Shown piece after piece: positions 45,621-54,870 of a stretch of DNA of 64,000 nucleotides; position 1 is the first letter of the stretch, and every line of letters begins with the position of its first letter. Source of the DNA: Planctomycetaceae bacterium (GTDB lineage Bacteria > Planctomycetota > Planctomycetia > Pirellulales > Pirellulaceae). The notes under the pieces are model-generated. The model was not told the DNA's origin, did no database searches, and saw only the letters and a program-made list of their open reading frames with translations. The stretch lies in the NCBI GenBank assembly GCA_016794985.1, contig JAEUIQ010000084.1, positions 1 to 64,000 on the forward strand. The letters are read 5' to 3'. A program made the translations under genes and the position numbers.

Positions 45621-47528
45621 TCACTGACTTTGGCCTGCATTGATGCGGTCGCTCGCCGAACCCACAGGCATAATTTGTTGATGACGCCCGGGAGAAAGAC
45701 GATTGATGATCTTCGCGGGCAAAGATTCCCAACAGTCAATTCGGCCATCGGGCCAATAAACCGTGACGATCGGAATGGCTCCACTGGAGCCCAAGCCGAG
45801 CGTCCAGCGTTTCTGGCTTTCCCCGATATAACTACCTCCAGCGGTCATTGGAATCACCACGACGTGCTCGGGAAACTTCAATTCCATACGCCCACCAGTT
45901 AGTGGTCGATGTTGCGGATCAAACACCTCGAGGCAGATCCACGGGTGTGGTGCGATCGTTTGGTTCTGAAGCAAAGAAACGCCGCGATCCGTGTAAGTTA
46001 CCAACAGGTCGGGCAACCCTTGATTCGTCGAATCCAGCGTGACGGTGCAACGTCCTAAGCCTTGTTCCTTGAAAAAAGACCCAGCGGAGGCCGAAACATC
46101 GTAGAAAATACCAGACGAGTTATGGATCAATTGGCAGGGCATTTCATTGATTGGCGCATTGGGACCAATCACATGACCATTCGCCACGAACACGTCCCAC
46201 CAACCATCCAAATCAAAATCGATAGGTACAGCGCCAAAACTAACGTAGGGAGCGCCAACGGTATCCAATCGAAGGGCACGACTCGTATCGCGAAAACTCA
46301 ACTGGCCTTTGTTCGCATACAACGTATCCTTTTTTCCGAGATAGTTCGTCAAGAAAATATCAGTCCAACCATTCCGAGTAAAATCGGCTAATGTGACGCA
46401 CATGCTGGCTTCATTTTGCCCGTCTTCACTTCCGGCAGTTCCCGATCGTTCGGCAATGTCGTTCCAGTAAACTCCGTCTTGTTCAGAATGAATCTCCTTA
46501 ATACTGCTCTCACGAGCCGCATTGGTGACCCGCGAATTAATCCCATCTCCTGTGCTGCGCGTATAACAGGCGTTGGCCATGCCGTCATTCGCAACATAAA
46601 CCTCTGGTTTCAGATCATGGTCCAAGTCGGCGGCGCCAATACCCAAACATTTGGCAGCAGCCTTAAAACCCCATTCAACCGTTTGATCGCGAAAGGCTCG
46701 ATTGCCTAAATTTTGCAGCGCCAAATACGGTCCGCCCTCAAAGTGCCCAGGGCTCGGATAGCCTGGACCGTGATCGTACATTTCAAGTTCCGATTCATAA
46801 CCCCATTCGACGTAACTAGCCAACAAGAGATCCTCCAACCCATCGCCATCCAAGTCGACAAACAACGGAGCTAACCAGAAAGAGGTGTTCTCGCACAACA
46901 ACTCCAACTCTAATTCAACGAGCGAACCGTCACCTTGATTCACGAACAAGCGTGCCTGCCCGAAATTGGCGACTGCGACATCTTCAAACCCATCCACATT
47001 GAAGTCGCCTACGGCCACGCCATGCGTGTAATCAAACTCTTGAATGAACGCATGATCCGTAATCGGTTGAAATCGACCTCCGCGGTTTCGGAACATCTGA
47101 TCCCGGTGTTCTTCGGACATTTGGGTCGCGGGAAGCTTCCGACCGTTCGCGAAATAAACATCGCACCAGCCATCCAAGTCATAATCGAACGCCGCCGCTC
47201 CGCCTCCCAAAGCTTCTGGCAAATACAAATTTCCTGACACCGCATCGCTGTAGTAACGGAAGTCCAAACCAACATGTGACGCGATGTCGGTATAGTTCGC
47301 TTGAACCATTGGTGTCGCTTTGGTCTCCTCAAGACTACCAAAGTCCAACTTCAACCGAGAATCCGTTTTCGCAGCGTTCGAATTGGTGACGGCCGAAGCT
47401 GCCCGATCCGTTGCCCCTTGTTGATTGGGGCCGCAGCCAAAAACACTTAGGAAGCCAATCACCGCCAGACATAACAAGAGTTGTTTACACCGGCCGAAAT
47501 CGAAACTCGAGATCCCAGCAAACATCAA
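45621..47528 (-). CDS. Second CRTAC1-family secreted lipoprotein
   Basis: This encodes 635 residues. A lipobox FLSVFGC near residues 26-32 suggests a lipoprotein. FG-GAP repeats include AAFDYDLDGWCDVYFANG, VAVGDFNVDGFEDVAV, FVDLDGDGLEDLLLAS and PIDFDLDGWWDVFVANGH, and an ASPIC/UnbV end (LTGGRMELKFPEHVVVIPMTAGGSYIGESQKRWTLGLG). It is a clear paralogue of the 30.4-kb gene but has no TPR partner beside it. Its function is unknown. Confidence 0.9.
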   Translation of the reverse strand: MMFAGISSFDFGRCKQLLLCLAVIGFLSVFGCGPNQQGATDRAASAVTNSNAAKTDSRLKLDFGSLEETKATPMVQANYTDIASHVGLDFRYYSDAVSGNLYLPEALGGGAAAFDYDLDGWCDVYFANGRKLPATQMSEEHRDQMFRNRGGRFQPITDHAFIQEFDYTHGVAVGDFNVDGFEDVAVANFGQARLFVNQGDGSLVELELELLCENTSFWLAPLFVDLDGDGLEDLLLASYVEWGYESELEMYDHGPGYPSPGHFEGGPYLALQNLGNRAFRDQTVEWGFKAAAKCLGIGAADLDHDLKPEVYVANDGMANACYTRSTGDGINSRVTNAARESSIKEIHSEQDGVYWNDIAERSGTAGSEDGQNEASMCVTLADFTRNGWTDIFLTNYLGKKDTLYANKGQLSFRDTSRALRLDTVGAPYVSFGAVPIDFDLDGWWDVFVANGHVIGPNAPINEMPCQLIHNSSGIFYDVSASAGSFFKEQGLGRCTVTLDSTNQGLPDLLVTYTDRGVSLLQNQTIAPHPWICLEVFDPQHRPLTGGRMELKFPEHVVVIPMTAGGSYIGESQKRWTLGLGSSGAIPIVTVYWPDGRIDCWESLPAKIINRLSPGRHQQIMPVGSASDRINAGQSQ

Positions 47529-47658
47529 GCCACCGCAGCCTCGTTAGACAAGTACCGAAAACGCTCCTACGAACGCTACTATTCGGTACCTAGTCTAACA
47601 AAAGCCGCAACCAATTGATACTTACGGGCGAAGAAGATGCCCAAAATTACCTTGGGAA

Positions 47659-49596
47659 CTACTCTTTTGGCTTGTTTCTCATTTCGAACATCAGGAAATG
47701 AAGTCCCGTCGCGTCGTCGGTCATCACCGCACCACTCGTTCGAAAGTACTCACTCATTTCTTCGAGCGGCGGCAGTTGATTGCGTGAATAAGCCTCGACC
47801 AAACGCGATAAGAAAGGCTCGTCCTGAACCCCTTCCTTCATCATATCAATCGTTTCTTTGTTGGTAATCGCATTCCACAAAGAGGAAAGCTGATTGATCG
47901 GACGATTGTACATGATGCCCGCAGGTTGCTTTCCACCCAGTAGAAACTCCGCCTTCTTGCGAACTTCCGAGTAGTGTTCGGATTCGTTCAAGCTGGGGGC
48001 CTTGCCTTGCAACGAAGCAACCAGATGATCCATCAATTCCACACTGTCCGTGATCACAAATTGATTTTCGAGAAAACCAAAGGCAGGCTCCGGCGATCGC
48101 GTGAAGTTCACTTCGAAATCAAGTCCGCGTTCGCGACGCTGACGTTCGTCTTCGTCTTCCAACTCCTCAAGTTGTTGACGCCTGAACTCACGCGAATCTT
48201 CCATCCTCTCTCGCGCAATGTCAGCCACCCAGTACTCCTGCCCATCTTTGTTGACTTTCGAGAAAAATTCGGAACGTTCACCCTCGGCTCCGCCCTCCTC
48301 CTGTTGAATCCGATCCAGCAAAATCTTCAGGGTCTCTTCGAATTTTTTCGGGTCATTTAGTTCGATCAAGTATCCGTTGCTGGCGCCGTTGAACGCTTGC
48401 GATTCTGGATCACTGCGGTTGACCATCATCACGGTACCGGTCAGCAAATCGATCAGATCCTTCTTGATATCAAAGCCGATTTCTTCGCTTCCACGTTGGA
48501 CGATCTCACCAAAACTTCCTTCACCGTTGAACGCGTTGTAGATCGTCTCAATACCGGAGTACAATCGCGGGACGTCAAAACTGGTCGCCATAAAGACACC
48601 CGCATCTTCCGGAATCGACAACGGGATGTCGAAATCGCCCGATCGGAAACTAATGGCCTTCAACAGTCCCTCGCGCGGACTGGACATGAGCAGGTGCAGG
48701 TGACTGATCGAAGTGAACTCTTTGTCGCCAGGCAAAACAGCCCCACCAATACCCAACAGTCCATCAACCCCCAAAATCGGGAAGAAACCAACGGCCACTG
48801 CAGCAAACGGTTCGCCACGAGTCGAAGCCTTGAACAATTCTATCGGATCGATAAAAAACGTCGCCATCGGCGGATGATCTTTATCGACACGACATTGCCC
48901 CATGATGGTGCGATACTTGCGGTTTTCGAAGAATGGTCGAGTCTTTTCCAGTGGTTTGCCCTTGAGATTAGCGATCATTTCAGCACAAAGATCGCGATTC
49001 GTGGCAAAATAAAGAGTATCTTCTTGTCGAAAGTAAAAGATGTCACGATCTTCACCGGTCCGAATGATCTTGATTTCGATTTCGTCTTCCGTATCCGTCT
49101 CGACCGGACGCCCGTCTTCCTCCAAGCGACGTTCCGCGACACCAAACAAGCGATCGGCAGTTTCGCTTTCCGGTTTGACATCCAAAATCATCACGCCTTC
49201 CATCGGCTGCCGTCGCTTGGCCACCAAAGCAAAGCACATCTCTCCCGCAAACAGATCCTGAAATTGCTCGAGTTCCAAGTCATCGAGTTCCCCTTTGACT
49301 TGAGCGTCGTATTCGGTTTGGACCTCCTTGTAGAGATCGCCCCACAAAGCGGACAAGCGTTCGTCCTCAGCCATTTGATCCAGCCCGTTTTGTCGAGCCA
49401 ATTCGACCATCTCCGGAATCGAACGAATCCGGAAATACAAAACGGTTTCCTCCGGTAGAATGCGGTTGCATGCTGGGCGGGTTGGCAATTCATCTTCCTC
49501 TTGCCCAGAAACCGGTAGGGCAACAGTGAAGCTCAGCAAAAATAACGCCAGGTAGCTCCAACTCCAGCCAATGACGGGCGGCAAATTCGCTCGCAT
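47659..49596 (-). CDS. Large secreted hypothetical protein
   Basis: This encodes 645 residues from ATG 49596; an upstream in-frame start adds ten residues. The signal peptide (about 10-35) ends in VSGQEE. The rest is acidic and mixed alpha/beta, with LPEETVLYFRIRSIPEMVELARQ, GVMILDVKPESETADRLFGVAERRLEE and MATFFIDPIELFKASTRGEPFAAVAVGF. It resembles the DUF3352-like planctomycete secreted proteins in layout (a repeated two-domain fold with variable loops), but I cannot name a function. It lies 130 bp upstream of the CRTAC1 gene on the same strand. Confidence 0.65.
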   Translation of the reverse strand: MRANLPPVIGWSWSYLALFLLSFTVALPVSGQEEDELPTRPACNRILPEETVLYFRIRSIPEMVELARQNGLDQMAEDERLSALWGDLYKEVQTEYDAQVKGELDDLELEQFQDLFAGEMCFALVAKRRQPMEGVMILDVKPESETADRLFGVAERRLEEDGRPVETDTEDEIEIKIIRTGEDRDIFYFRQEDTLYFATNRDLCAEMIANLKGKPLEKTRPFFENRKYRTIMGQCRVDKDHPPMATFFIDPIELFKASTRGEPFAAVAVGFFPILGVDGLLGIGGAVLPGDKEFTSISHLHLLMSSPREGLLKAISFRSGDFDIPLSIPEDAGVFMATSFDVPRLYSGIETIYNAFNGEGSFGEIVQRGSEEIGFDIKKDLIDLLTGTVMMVNRSDPESQAFNGASNGYLIELNDPKKFEETLKILLDRIQQEEGGAEGERSEFFSKVNKDGQEYWVADIARERMEDSREFRRQQLEELEDEDERQRRERGLDFEVNFTRSPEPAFGFLENQFVITDSVELMDHLVASLQGKAPSLNESEHYSEVRKKAEFLLGGKQPAGIMYNRPINQLSSLWNAITNKETIDMMKEGVQDEPFLSRLVEAYSRNQLPPLEEMSEYFRTSGAVMTDDATGLHFLMFEMRNKPKE

Positions 49597-49895
49597 GAAT
49601 CGCTCCAAAAAATAAAACGGAACCAAGCCCCAGCAACTCCCAGTTTACCCCTCAAGCATCACCCAGGTTTCGCAGATTTCTGCGTTTTTTCCCAATCGAA
49701 CGCGTGTTTAGATAACTTGGCAAAAGTTTGCAACTTGTACTTATTGTGCCAGGAGAGAAAGGAAGTTGGATTTGTCTAATGCTGAGGATCGATCCACGAA
49801 TTATGGACATAAGCGAAACCAAAGTGGCGACCACGGGGTTAGAATGGGTGGCGGGCGTCGCTGGTCCGGATTGTTTACGCCAGGAAAAAAGTACC

Positions 49896-50714
49896 ATGCT
49901 GAATTGTGGATGGCTAACGCGAACGTTGCGTTTCTCGTTGGGGCTCTTGGTAATGATTTCTCTGGTCGGTCTCCCAGAGCTGACGTTTGGACAAGGCGGT
50001 GGCACCGGGGGAGGTGGAACTGGCGGCGGTGGTACAGGGGGGGGCGGTGCCGGTGCCGGCACCGGCGCCACTACTGGGGGTGGTGGTACCGGAGGTGGTG
50101 CTCCGGGCAACGATTTCAATCAGCAGTCCCTGGATTTGGGAGGCGACAACTACCAGTTCGACGATATTCGACGCCCTCGGTTTGCAGGCGTCTCCCGCGA
50201 AACGGTCGTTCATCCGTTTACTCGAGTTGGCAACAGCGAAGCCGTCCAAACTGACGGGAATTCTGAAGCAAGCGTTGGCGGTGCAGGTGGACAGGCCGCA
50301 CGAACCCAAAACCTGCAGAACACTGGGAACGTTGGCGGGATGAACCAATTCAATTCGCCATTCGGCCAATTTGGTGGTTTCAGCCCATTTGGTCAATTTG
50401 GATTCGGTGGATTGGGGGCTCAACAAGCAACCCCGGTTCGCAGCTCCCTGTCGTTTAACACCACTCCGACGTCGCACCTGACGGCTCCGACAACTCGGTC
50501 ACTTCAGACCCCCGTTCGTAGCCAAGTACTCGCTTCTCGAGTTCGATCCATTCCTTCACTGCAGAACTCCAACGTCTCTGTAGAGTTGGTCGATCGAACC
50601 GCGATCGTTTCCGGCATTGTTGAAAGCGAAGAAGAAAAGCAGCGAATTACTCGCGTCCTGAAGCTCGAACCTGGCGTCTCCCAAGTTGACAATCGCGCAG
50701 AAGTTCGTCAATAA
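49896..50714 (+). CDS. Secreted Gly-rich protein with C-terminal BON domain
   Basis: This encodes 272 residues from ATG 49896, with AGGAAAAAA upstream. A signal peptide (about 7-32) is followed by a 35-residue Gly/Thr stretch (about 34-70) built from GGGGT-like units. A Phe/Gly-rich middle (FGQFGGFSPFGQFGFGG) leads to a BON domain at about 212-271 (VRSIPSLQNSNVSVELVDR...VSGIVESEEEKQRITRVL). It resembles the 44.9-kb gene in plan, with a BON domain and a low-complexity region, but in the reverse order. It is probably extracellular or in the periplasm. Confidence 0.8.
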   Translation: MLNCGWLTRTLRFSLGLLVMISLVGLPELTFGQGGGTGGGGTGGGGTGGGGAGAGTGATTGGGGTGGGAPGNDFNQQSLDLGGDNYQFDDIRRPRFAGVSRETVVHPFTRVGNSEAVQTDGNSEASVGGAGGQAARTQNLQNTGNVGGMNQFNSPFGQFGGFSPFGQFGFGGLGAQQATPVRSSLSFNTTPTSHLTAPTTRSLQTPVRSQVLASRVRSIPSLQNSNVSVELVDRTAIVSGIVESEEEKQRITRVLKLEPGVSQVDNRAEVRQ

Positions 50715-50756
50715 GTTCTCGGCGATTGATTAATGTTGTGTCTTTAACATCGGAGA

Positions 50757-50781
50757 GTCGTTTCGAACAGTTCGAAACGAC
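50757..50781. terminator. Perfect 11-bp hairpin without a T run
   Basis: GTCGTTTCGAA (50757-50767) pairs exactly with TTCGAAACGAC (50771-50781) across a 3-base loop. It lies 43 bp after the BON-gene stop, between convergent genes. CCCCC follows, so it is not a classic terminator, but could end transcription or protect an RNA end. Confidence 0.45.
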
Positions 50782-50921
50782 CCCCAGGTCGGCGATGACC
50801 ATGTGACGCCGCCACAAACGCAGGCTTCCCTGTGCTCGGATGCCTCTTTGCCTGCCTCGCCTCGGCACGATGCGACTTGCGAGCCCGATTTTCGCGTGGA
50901 GCTTTGCGACTTTCTGTGGGT

Positions 50922-51920
50922 TTAGGCGGGCTTGGCTTGAACCAACGCTTGATAGATCGCTTCGGTCAACTGCTTGAGTCCTGCTCCAGTCACTGCCGAG
51001 ATCAACATCACGGGACGTCCGATTCTTTGAGATAGTTCCCGTTGGACCGTGGTTGCTTCGGGCAGTTCGCCCTTGCTGACCACCGGGATCTCTGGGCGAT
51101 TTCCCAAGCTGTCGTTGTACTTCACCAGCTCGTCACGAATGTTGAGGTAGTTTTGGATCGGGTCGGTTTGGTCCATCGGCAAAGGTTCAACCAAATGAAC
51201 CAAGATTCCAGCCCGCTCGATGTGCTTCAAGAACTCATGTCCTAAACCAGCCCCGGCATGGGCGCCTTCAATCAGCCCAGGAATATCGGCCATCACAAAA
51301 CTACGATTGATATCCAATTGGACCATGCCCAAATTCGGATACTTGGTCGTAAACGGATAGTCAGCAATTTCAGGTCGAGCTCGGCTCAAGCGACTTAGGA
51401 GTGTGCTTTTGCCCGCATTCGGTTTGCCGATGACCCCGACATCCGCAATCACCTTCAACTCCAAATCCAAATGTCGATGCTGACCCTCCTCACCGGGTGT
51501 TGCCTGACGCGGAGCCCGGTTGATGGCTGATTTGAAATGCGCATTGCCTTTTCCGCCCTTGCCGCCCAACGCGACCACCACTTCATCTCCGTCGCGGGCC
51601 AAGTCCTTCAAAACCAACCCAGTCGCATGATCACGAATCAACGTCCCTACCGGAACTTCGATGCAAATATCCTGCCCCTTCTTGCCGTGGCAGTCCGAAC
51701 CTTGCCCAGGGACGCCTCTTTCGGCCACCCAGTGGGTTCGATGAGCCAAGGCAACTAAAGAATTGACCTGCTCGCGGGCAACAATGATCACCGAACCTCC
51801 GTCGCCGCCGTTCCCGCCACTCGGCCCCCCTTTGGGAACATACTTTTCGCGACGAAAACCTACGCAACCGTCCCCGCCACGCCCGCCCTCGACCTTGATC
51901 TGCACGCGATCGACAAACAT
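50922..51920 (-). CDS. obgE: Obg-family GTPase with a divergent G4 motif
   Basis: This encodes 332 residues: an Obg fold (VEGGRGGDGCVGFRREKYVPKGGPSGGNGGDGG) and a GTPase with G1 GKPNAGKSTLLS, G3 in DIPGLIEGA, and G5 SAVTGAG. The G4 position reads SKGEL (from VVSKGELPE), not NKxD, so guanine recognition may rest on a changed set of contacts. No C-terminal OCT domain is present. Obg acts in ribosome assembly and stress control. rpmA, its usual neighbour, is 34 kb away. Confidence 0.93.
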   Translation of the reverse strand: MFVDRVQIKVEGGRGGDGCVGFRREKYVPKGGPSGGNGGDGGSVIIVAREQVNSLVALAHRTHWVAERGVPGQGSDCHGKKGQDICIEVPVGTLIRDHATGLVLKDLARDGDEVVVALGGKGGKGNAHFKSAINRAPRQATPGEEGQHRHLDLELKVIADVGVIGKPNAGKSTLLSRLSRARPEIADYPFTTKYPNLGMVQLDINRSFVMADIPGLIEGAHAGAGLGHEFLKHIERAGILVHLVEPLPMDQTDPIQNYLNIRDELVKYNDSLGNRPEIPVVSKGELPEATTVQRELSQRIGRPVMLISAVTGAGLKQLTEAIYQALVQAKPA

Positions 51921-52033
51921 TCAAACTCGCCTAAAATGGGGCATCTGCTTCCGCGATCCAATTCTGATCAGCCGAAGGGCCGACTCTTGGATAGCCAGTG
52001 TAGTAGTCGCGAAAACATTTCAGAAGGTACCCA

Positions 52034-52630
52034 TTGATCATGATTCTGGAAACAACCTCCCACCGAGTTATTTTCCAGACCGAATTGGGCTGGTTCGGAC
52101 TGGCCATTTCTCGGACAGCCCAAGATCGACCGCAAATTGACAAGTTGACATTTGGCCACCCATCAGAGACCGCGGCGCGAACCGACCTCGAAGGTAAATT
52201 CGCAACAGGAATGGACACAACCTGGGACGAGTCGACCGAAGCGGAAGTCCAAGATTGGATCGAGCAATTGCAACAGTTCGCAACAGGCCAATGTGTCGAC
52301 CTGCGCGGATTGCGTCTCAACCTCGACTATTTGTCCGATTTTGGACGCCAAGTCATCCAAGGTTGTCGTGACATTCCTTGGGGACGCACCTTGAGTTACG
52401 GCGAACTTGCCAAGCAAGTTGGCTCACCTGGCGCCAGTCGTGCAGTGGGAGGCGTGATGGCCCGTAACCGACATCCACTGGTAGTCCCCTGTCACCGCGT
52501 TATCGCTCGTTCCGGAGCTCTCACGGGCTTCTCGGCTCCTGATGGCACGCGAATGAAGCAACGTTTGCTGGAGAATGAAAAAGCTCTGAATTCAAAAGCC
52601 GAGCGTCAGCCCCGGTTTGCCGAATGTTGA
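52034..52630 (+). CDS. ogt: Methylated-DNA-protein-cysteine S-methyltransferase
   Basis: This encodes 198 residues. The TTG at 52034 has AAGG six bases upstream; the ATG at 52040 is 12 bases from that site, so the TTG start fits better. It repairs O6-alkylguanine by transfer to Cys152 in PCHRVIA, preceded by GASRAVGGVMARNRHP and followed by TGFSAPDG. The N-terminal 100 residues are poorly conserved, as in Ogt rather than Ada. A possible small gene overlaps its stop by ATGTTGA. Confidence 0.92.
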   Translation: MIMILETTSHRVIFQTELGWFGLAISRTAQDRPQIDKLTFGHPSETAARTDLEGKFATGMDTTWDESTEAEVQDWIEQLQQFATGQCVDLRGLRLNLDYLSDFGRQVIQGCRDIPWGRTLSYGELAKQVGSPGASRAVGGVMARNRHPLVVPCHRVIARSGALTGFSAPDGTRMKQRLLENEKALNSKAERQPRFAEC

Positions 52631-52857
52631 GCAAACTCCTCGAAACGATCAACGGAGTTGATCAGGAGAACTCATTGCGCCCCCCCAAGTTCCCAACAAG
52701 AAACGGCTTGGCCAAATCGAACGAAGCCTTTGACGACCCGCGCGATGAGTTGTCCCAATTCACTGTGAGTGCGGAATTGATCGATTTAATCCGGAAGCCG
52801 AAGGCCAAGTTTCCTCGCAACCCAGAAACGACGTGCGCAAACTCACTGACTTCCTAG
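52624..52857 (+). CDS. Small hypothetical protein, possibly not real
   Basis: This encodes 77 residues and starts inside the ogt stop region (ATGTTGA). It has no motif and is rich in Lys, Asn and Pro (FPTRNGLAKSNEAFDDPRDELSQ). The overlap is typical of translational coupling, but no other support exists. Confidence 0.3.
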   Translation: MLSKLLETINGVDQENSLRPPKFPTRNGLAKSNEAFDDPRDELSQFTVSAELIDLIRKPKAKFPRNPETTCANSLTS

Positions 52858-52890
52858 CATCTACCGCCAAGCGTGGACGTTTACAAAAAG

Positions 52891-52928
52891 ACTGAGCCCT
52901 CGAAGACGCGAACGTCCGAGGGCTCAGT
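52891..52928 (-). terminator. Rho-independent terminator of the FHA gene
   Basis: ACTGAGCCCTCG (52891-52902) pairs with CGAGGGCTCAGT (52917-52928), with an inner GACG/CGTC pair. The plus strand has AAAAAG just before it, giving CTTTTT on the minus strand. It lies about 200 bp after the FHA stop. Confidence 0.85.
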
Positions 52929-53128
52929 TCAAAAAGGCGGTTTCGCGAGCAACCTCGAGCTAGATCGACCCAGTGAATCTAGCGTAAGGGTAGGAGTGCT
53001 CAACCCAGGAGGGGGGAGGCGTCCGGAAATCCCGCAATTCCCGCACACACGAAAGCGCCTTTGATGTTCGTTTGCACTTCGTACGGCGGGATTTATGAAA
53101 ATTCGAAATTTGCTGCAAGGGCAATTCT

Positions 53129-53785
53129 TTACTCGTCGCCGGAAATTTTCTGCAAATATTCCGCAACGTGAGACTGCAGGTCTAACAATAATTGCCAATT
53201 CTCAAAACTAAACGTCGCCTTTTGCCCTTGTTCGCCAATTTCCGCATTGGCAACCATTTGTCGTAAACGCAAATGAAAGAACTCCAACAATTCAGTGAGC
53301 TGTAATACTTGGCCGGGGGTCAATTGTTTGGGCAGCCGAGGTGGTTCCGAGGTGTTGAGCAGCTTCTCACCAATGACGCTCGGAGCGACATTTCCATGCC
53401 GTTCGATCCATTCGTTCAAATTGTTCGTCGAACCCAATAAGTTGCCCTCGGACAATTCCTTGAGCTTCGAGTATCGCGCATCGATTTGATCGCGCGACCC
53501 GTACAGCAGACAAGTCCTGCCAATTTGGATCATGTCGCCATGCCGCAACTTCTTGAGCGTGACCCGTTCGCCGTTCACTCTGGTACCGTTGGTGCTACCA
53601 AGATCGGTCAGAACGATGCCTTCCTCTTGCTGCTTGATTTTGACGTGAAATCGGCTGACTCGCTCGTCGTTGACTTGGATCGAATTGCCTTCTTCGCGGC
53701 CAATGGTCAAAGGGGTCAACATGCCGGAGAAGACACGACCGCGATCCGATCCATCGACAATTCGCAGTACCAAGCCTTCCGCCAT
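53129..53785 (-). CDS. FHA-domain protein
   Basis: This encodes 218 residues. The FHA fold is at about 5-95: RGRVFSGMLTPLTIGREEGNSI, ERVSRFHVKI and LTDLGSTNGTRVNGE contain the conserved Gly-Arg, Ser-x-x-His and Thr-Asn-Gly residues that bind phosphothreonine. The C-terminal half is helical with no recognised family. It reads phosphothreonine, so a Ser/Thr kinase is the expected partner; the pseudokinase in this window may not be active. It is divergent from a secreted-protein gene. Confidence 0.92.
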   Translation of the reverse strand: MAEGLVLRIVDGSDRGRVFSGMLTPLTIGREEGNSIQVNDERVSRFHVKIKQQEEGIVLTDLGSTNGTRVNGERVTLKKLRHGDMIQIGRTCLLYGSRDQIDARYSKLKELSEGNLLGSTNNLNEWIERHGNVAPSVIGEKLLNTSEPPRLPKQLTPGQVLQLTELLEFFHLRLRQMVANAEIGEQGQKATFSFENWQLLLDLQSHVAEYLQKISGDE

Positions 53786-54038
53786 AATCTATCAAACCGT
53801 TGCAACGGCCTCGTTCCGCATCACTTGCCCCGCTTTGCACTCCACCCTTCGAGGTATTCTCGCCAATCCACCCAGAGTTTCAAGAGATTTTCATAAATCT
53901 GCCGCAAATTCCGATTGTTTTTCCTGTTCCGTGCACCCAAAATCGATTGGCCTGGGCGAATTGATGGTACGATACACCTGCGGATGTGGCACCCCGGCCC
54001 ATCCCAAGTCCGTACAAATCCTCTTCGGAGATTGGCCC

Positions 54039-54857
54039 GTGAAAGTTAAAGCCGTTGGTCCATGGTTGGTTTTGGCCGCCTTCACAATTCTGAGTACAAC
54101 ACCGTGCCAAACGGAGGCTCAAGACGCAAAAGCGACTATAAAAGCGGTTGGCTTGAGTGTGAATCTTCCGGACCCAGACAGCGGCTTCGGTGGCTCTTAC
54201 TCCCTCGGTCGTTCGGCCGGAATCGAAGTCGTTTTGTTGGCAGAAGATTCGAAGTCTTTTTTGATCGCGGTTGTTGACGACGGCGACGAAAAGACATCGC
54301 TCGAACTTTCAGCCAACGGTGAGACGTTAAAAAACGAACAAGGCTTTAGCAATATCGGCTCGATGTCGCAAATCTCTGAAAATGGTCACCGAGCCATCGT
54401 CCCGGTCGCGGCTACGCAGGTTCCACCGGCGGGTACGAACACCGTGAGGGTTTCCGGCAAGTTGGTTTTAAAGGCCGGCACGGATGAGAAAAAAGACAAA
54501 GTCAAGTTTAAAGTTGCCGTTGGCGAACAAGTCCAACTTGGCCCTGCGACCACAAAAATCTCGGCCGTCGAAGCCTATGACTTTGGTGAACCAACGACCA
54601 ATATCAATTTCGAAACCAATCAAGCACTCGATGTCATCTCAGAAATCAAATTCTTTGACGAACAAGGCAAAGCGCTGGAAGCAACGCCTGCCGGCTCATC
54701 TAGCTTTGGCTTTGGCGATGAATTTACCTACACTCGAGGTTTCCAAGTCGCCGGCAGTCCTAAATCGTTGAGTGCCGAGGTGACCTATTTCGCTGCGACA
54801 AAACGAATAACGGTTCCGGTCGACTTGGAAGTAAGCCTTAGCCTGGGTGGTAAGTAA
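54039..54857 (+). CDS. Secreted hypothetical protein
   Basis: This encodes 272 residues from GTG 54039, with GGAG eight bases upstream; an ATG at 53964 is in frame but weaker. The signal peptide (about 6-25) ends in TEAQDAK. The mature part has repeated beta-type blocks (IEVVLLAEDSKSFLIAVVDDG, NTVRVSGKLVLKAG, VPVDLEVSLSLGG) like an Ig-fold pair. I do not recognise a family. It is probably periplasmic. Confidence 0.65.
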   Translation: MKVKAVGPWLVLAAFTILSTTPCQTEAQDAKATIKAVGLSVNLPDPDSGFGGSYSLGRSAGIEVVLLAEDSKSFLIAVVDDGDEKTSLELSANGETLKNEQGFSNIGSMSQISENGHRAIVPVAATQVPPAGTNTVRVSGKLVLKAGTDEKKDKVKFKVAVGEQVQLGPATTKISAVEAYDFGEPTTNINFETNQALDVISEIKFFDEQGKALEATPAGSSSFGFGDEFTYTRGFQVAGSPKSLSAEVTYFAATKRITVPVDLEVSLSLGGK

Positions 54858-54870
54858 TTCCATCGACAGC

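Noticed and set aside
50800-50921. A basic peptide frame on the minus strand just after obgE
   Set aside because: It has no start codon and no Shine-Dalgarno, and would need a frameshift to join obgE. No family match was apparent.
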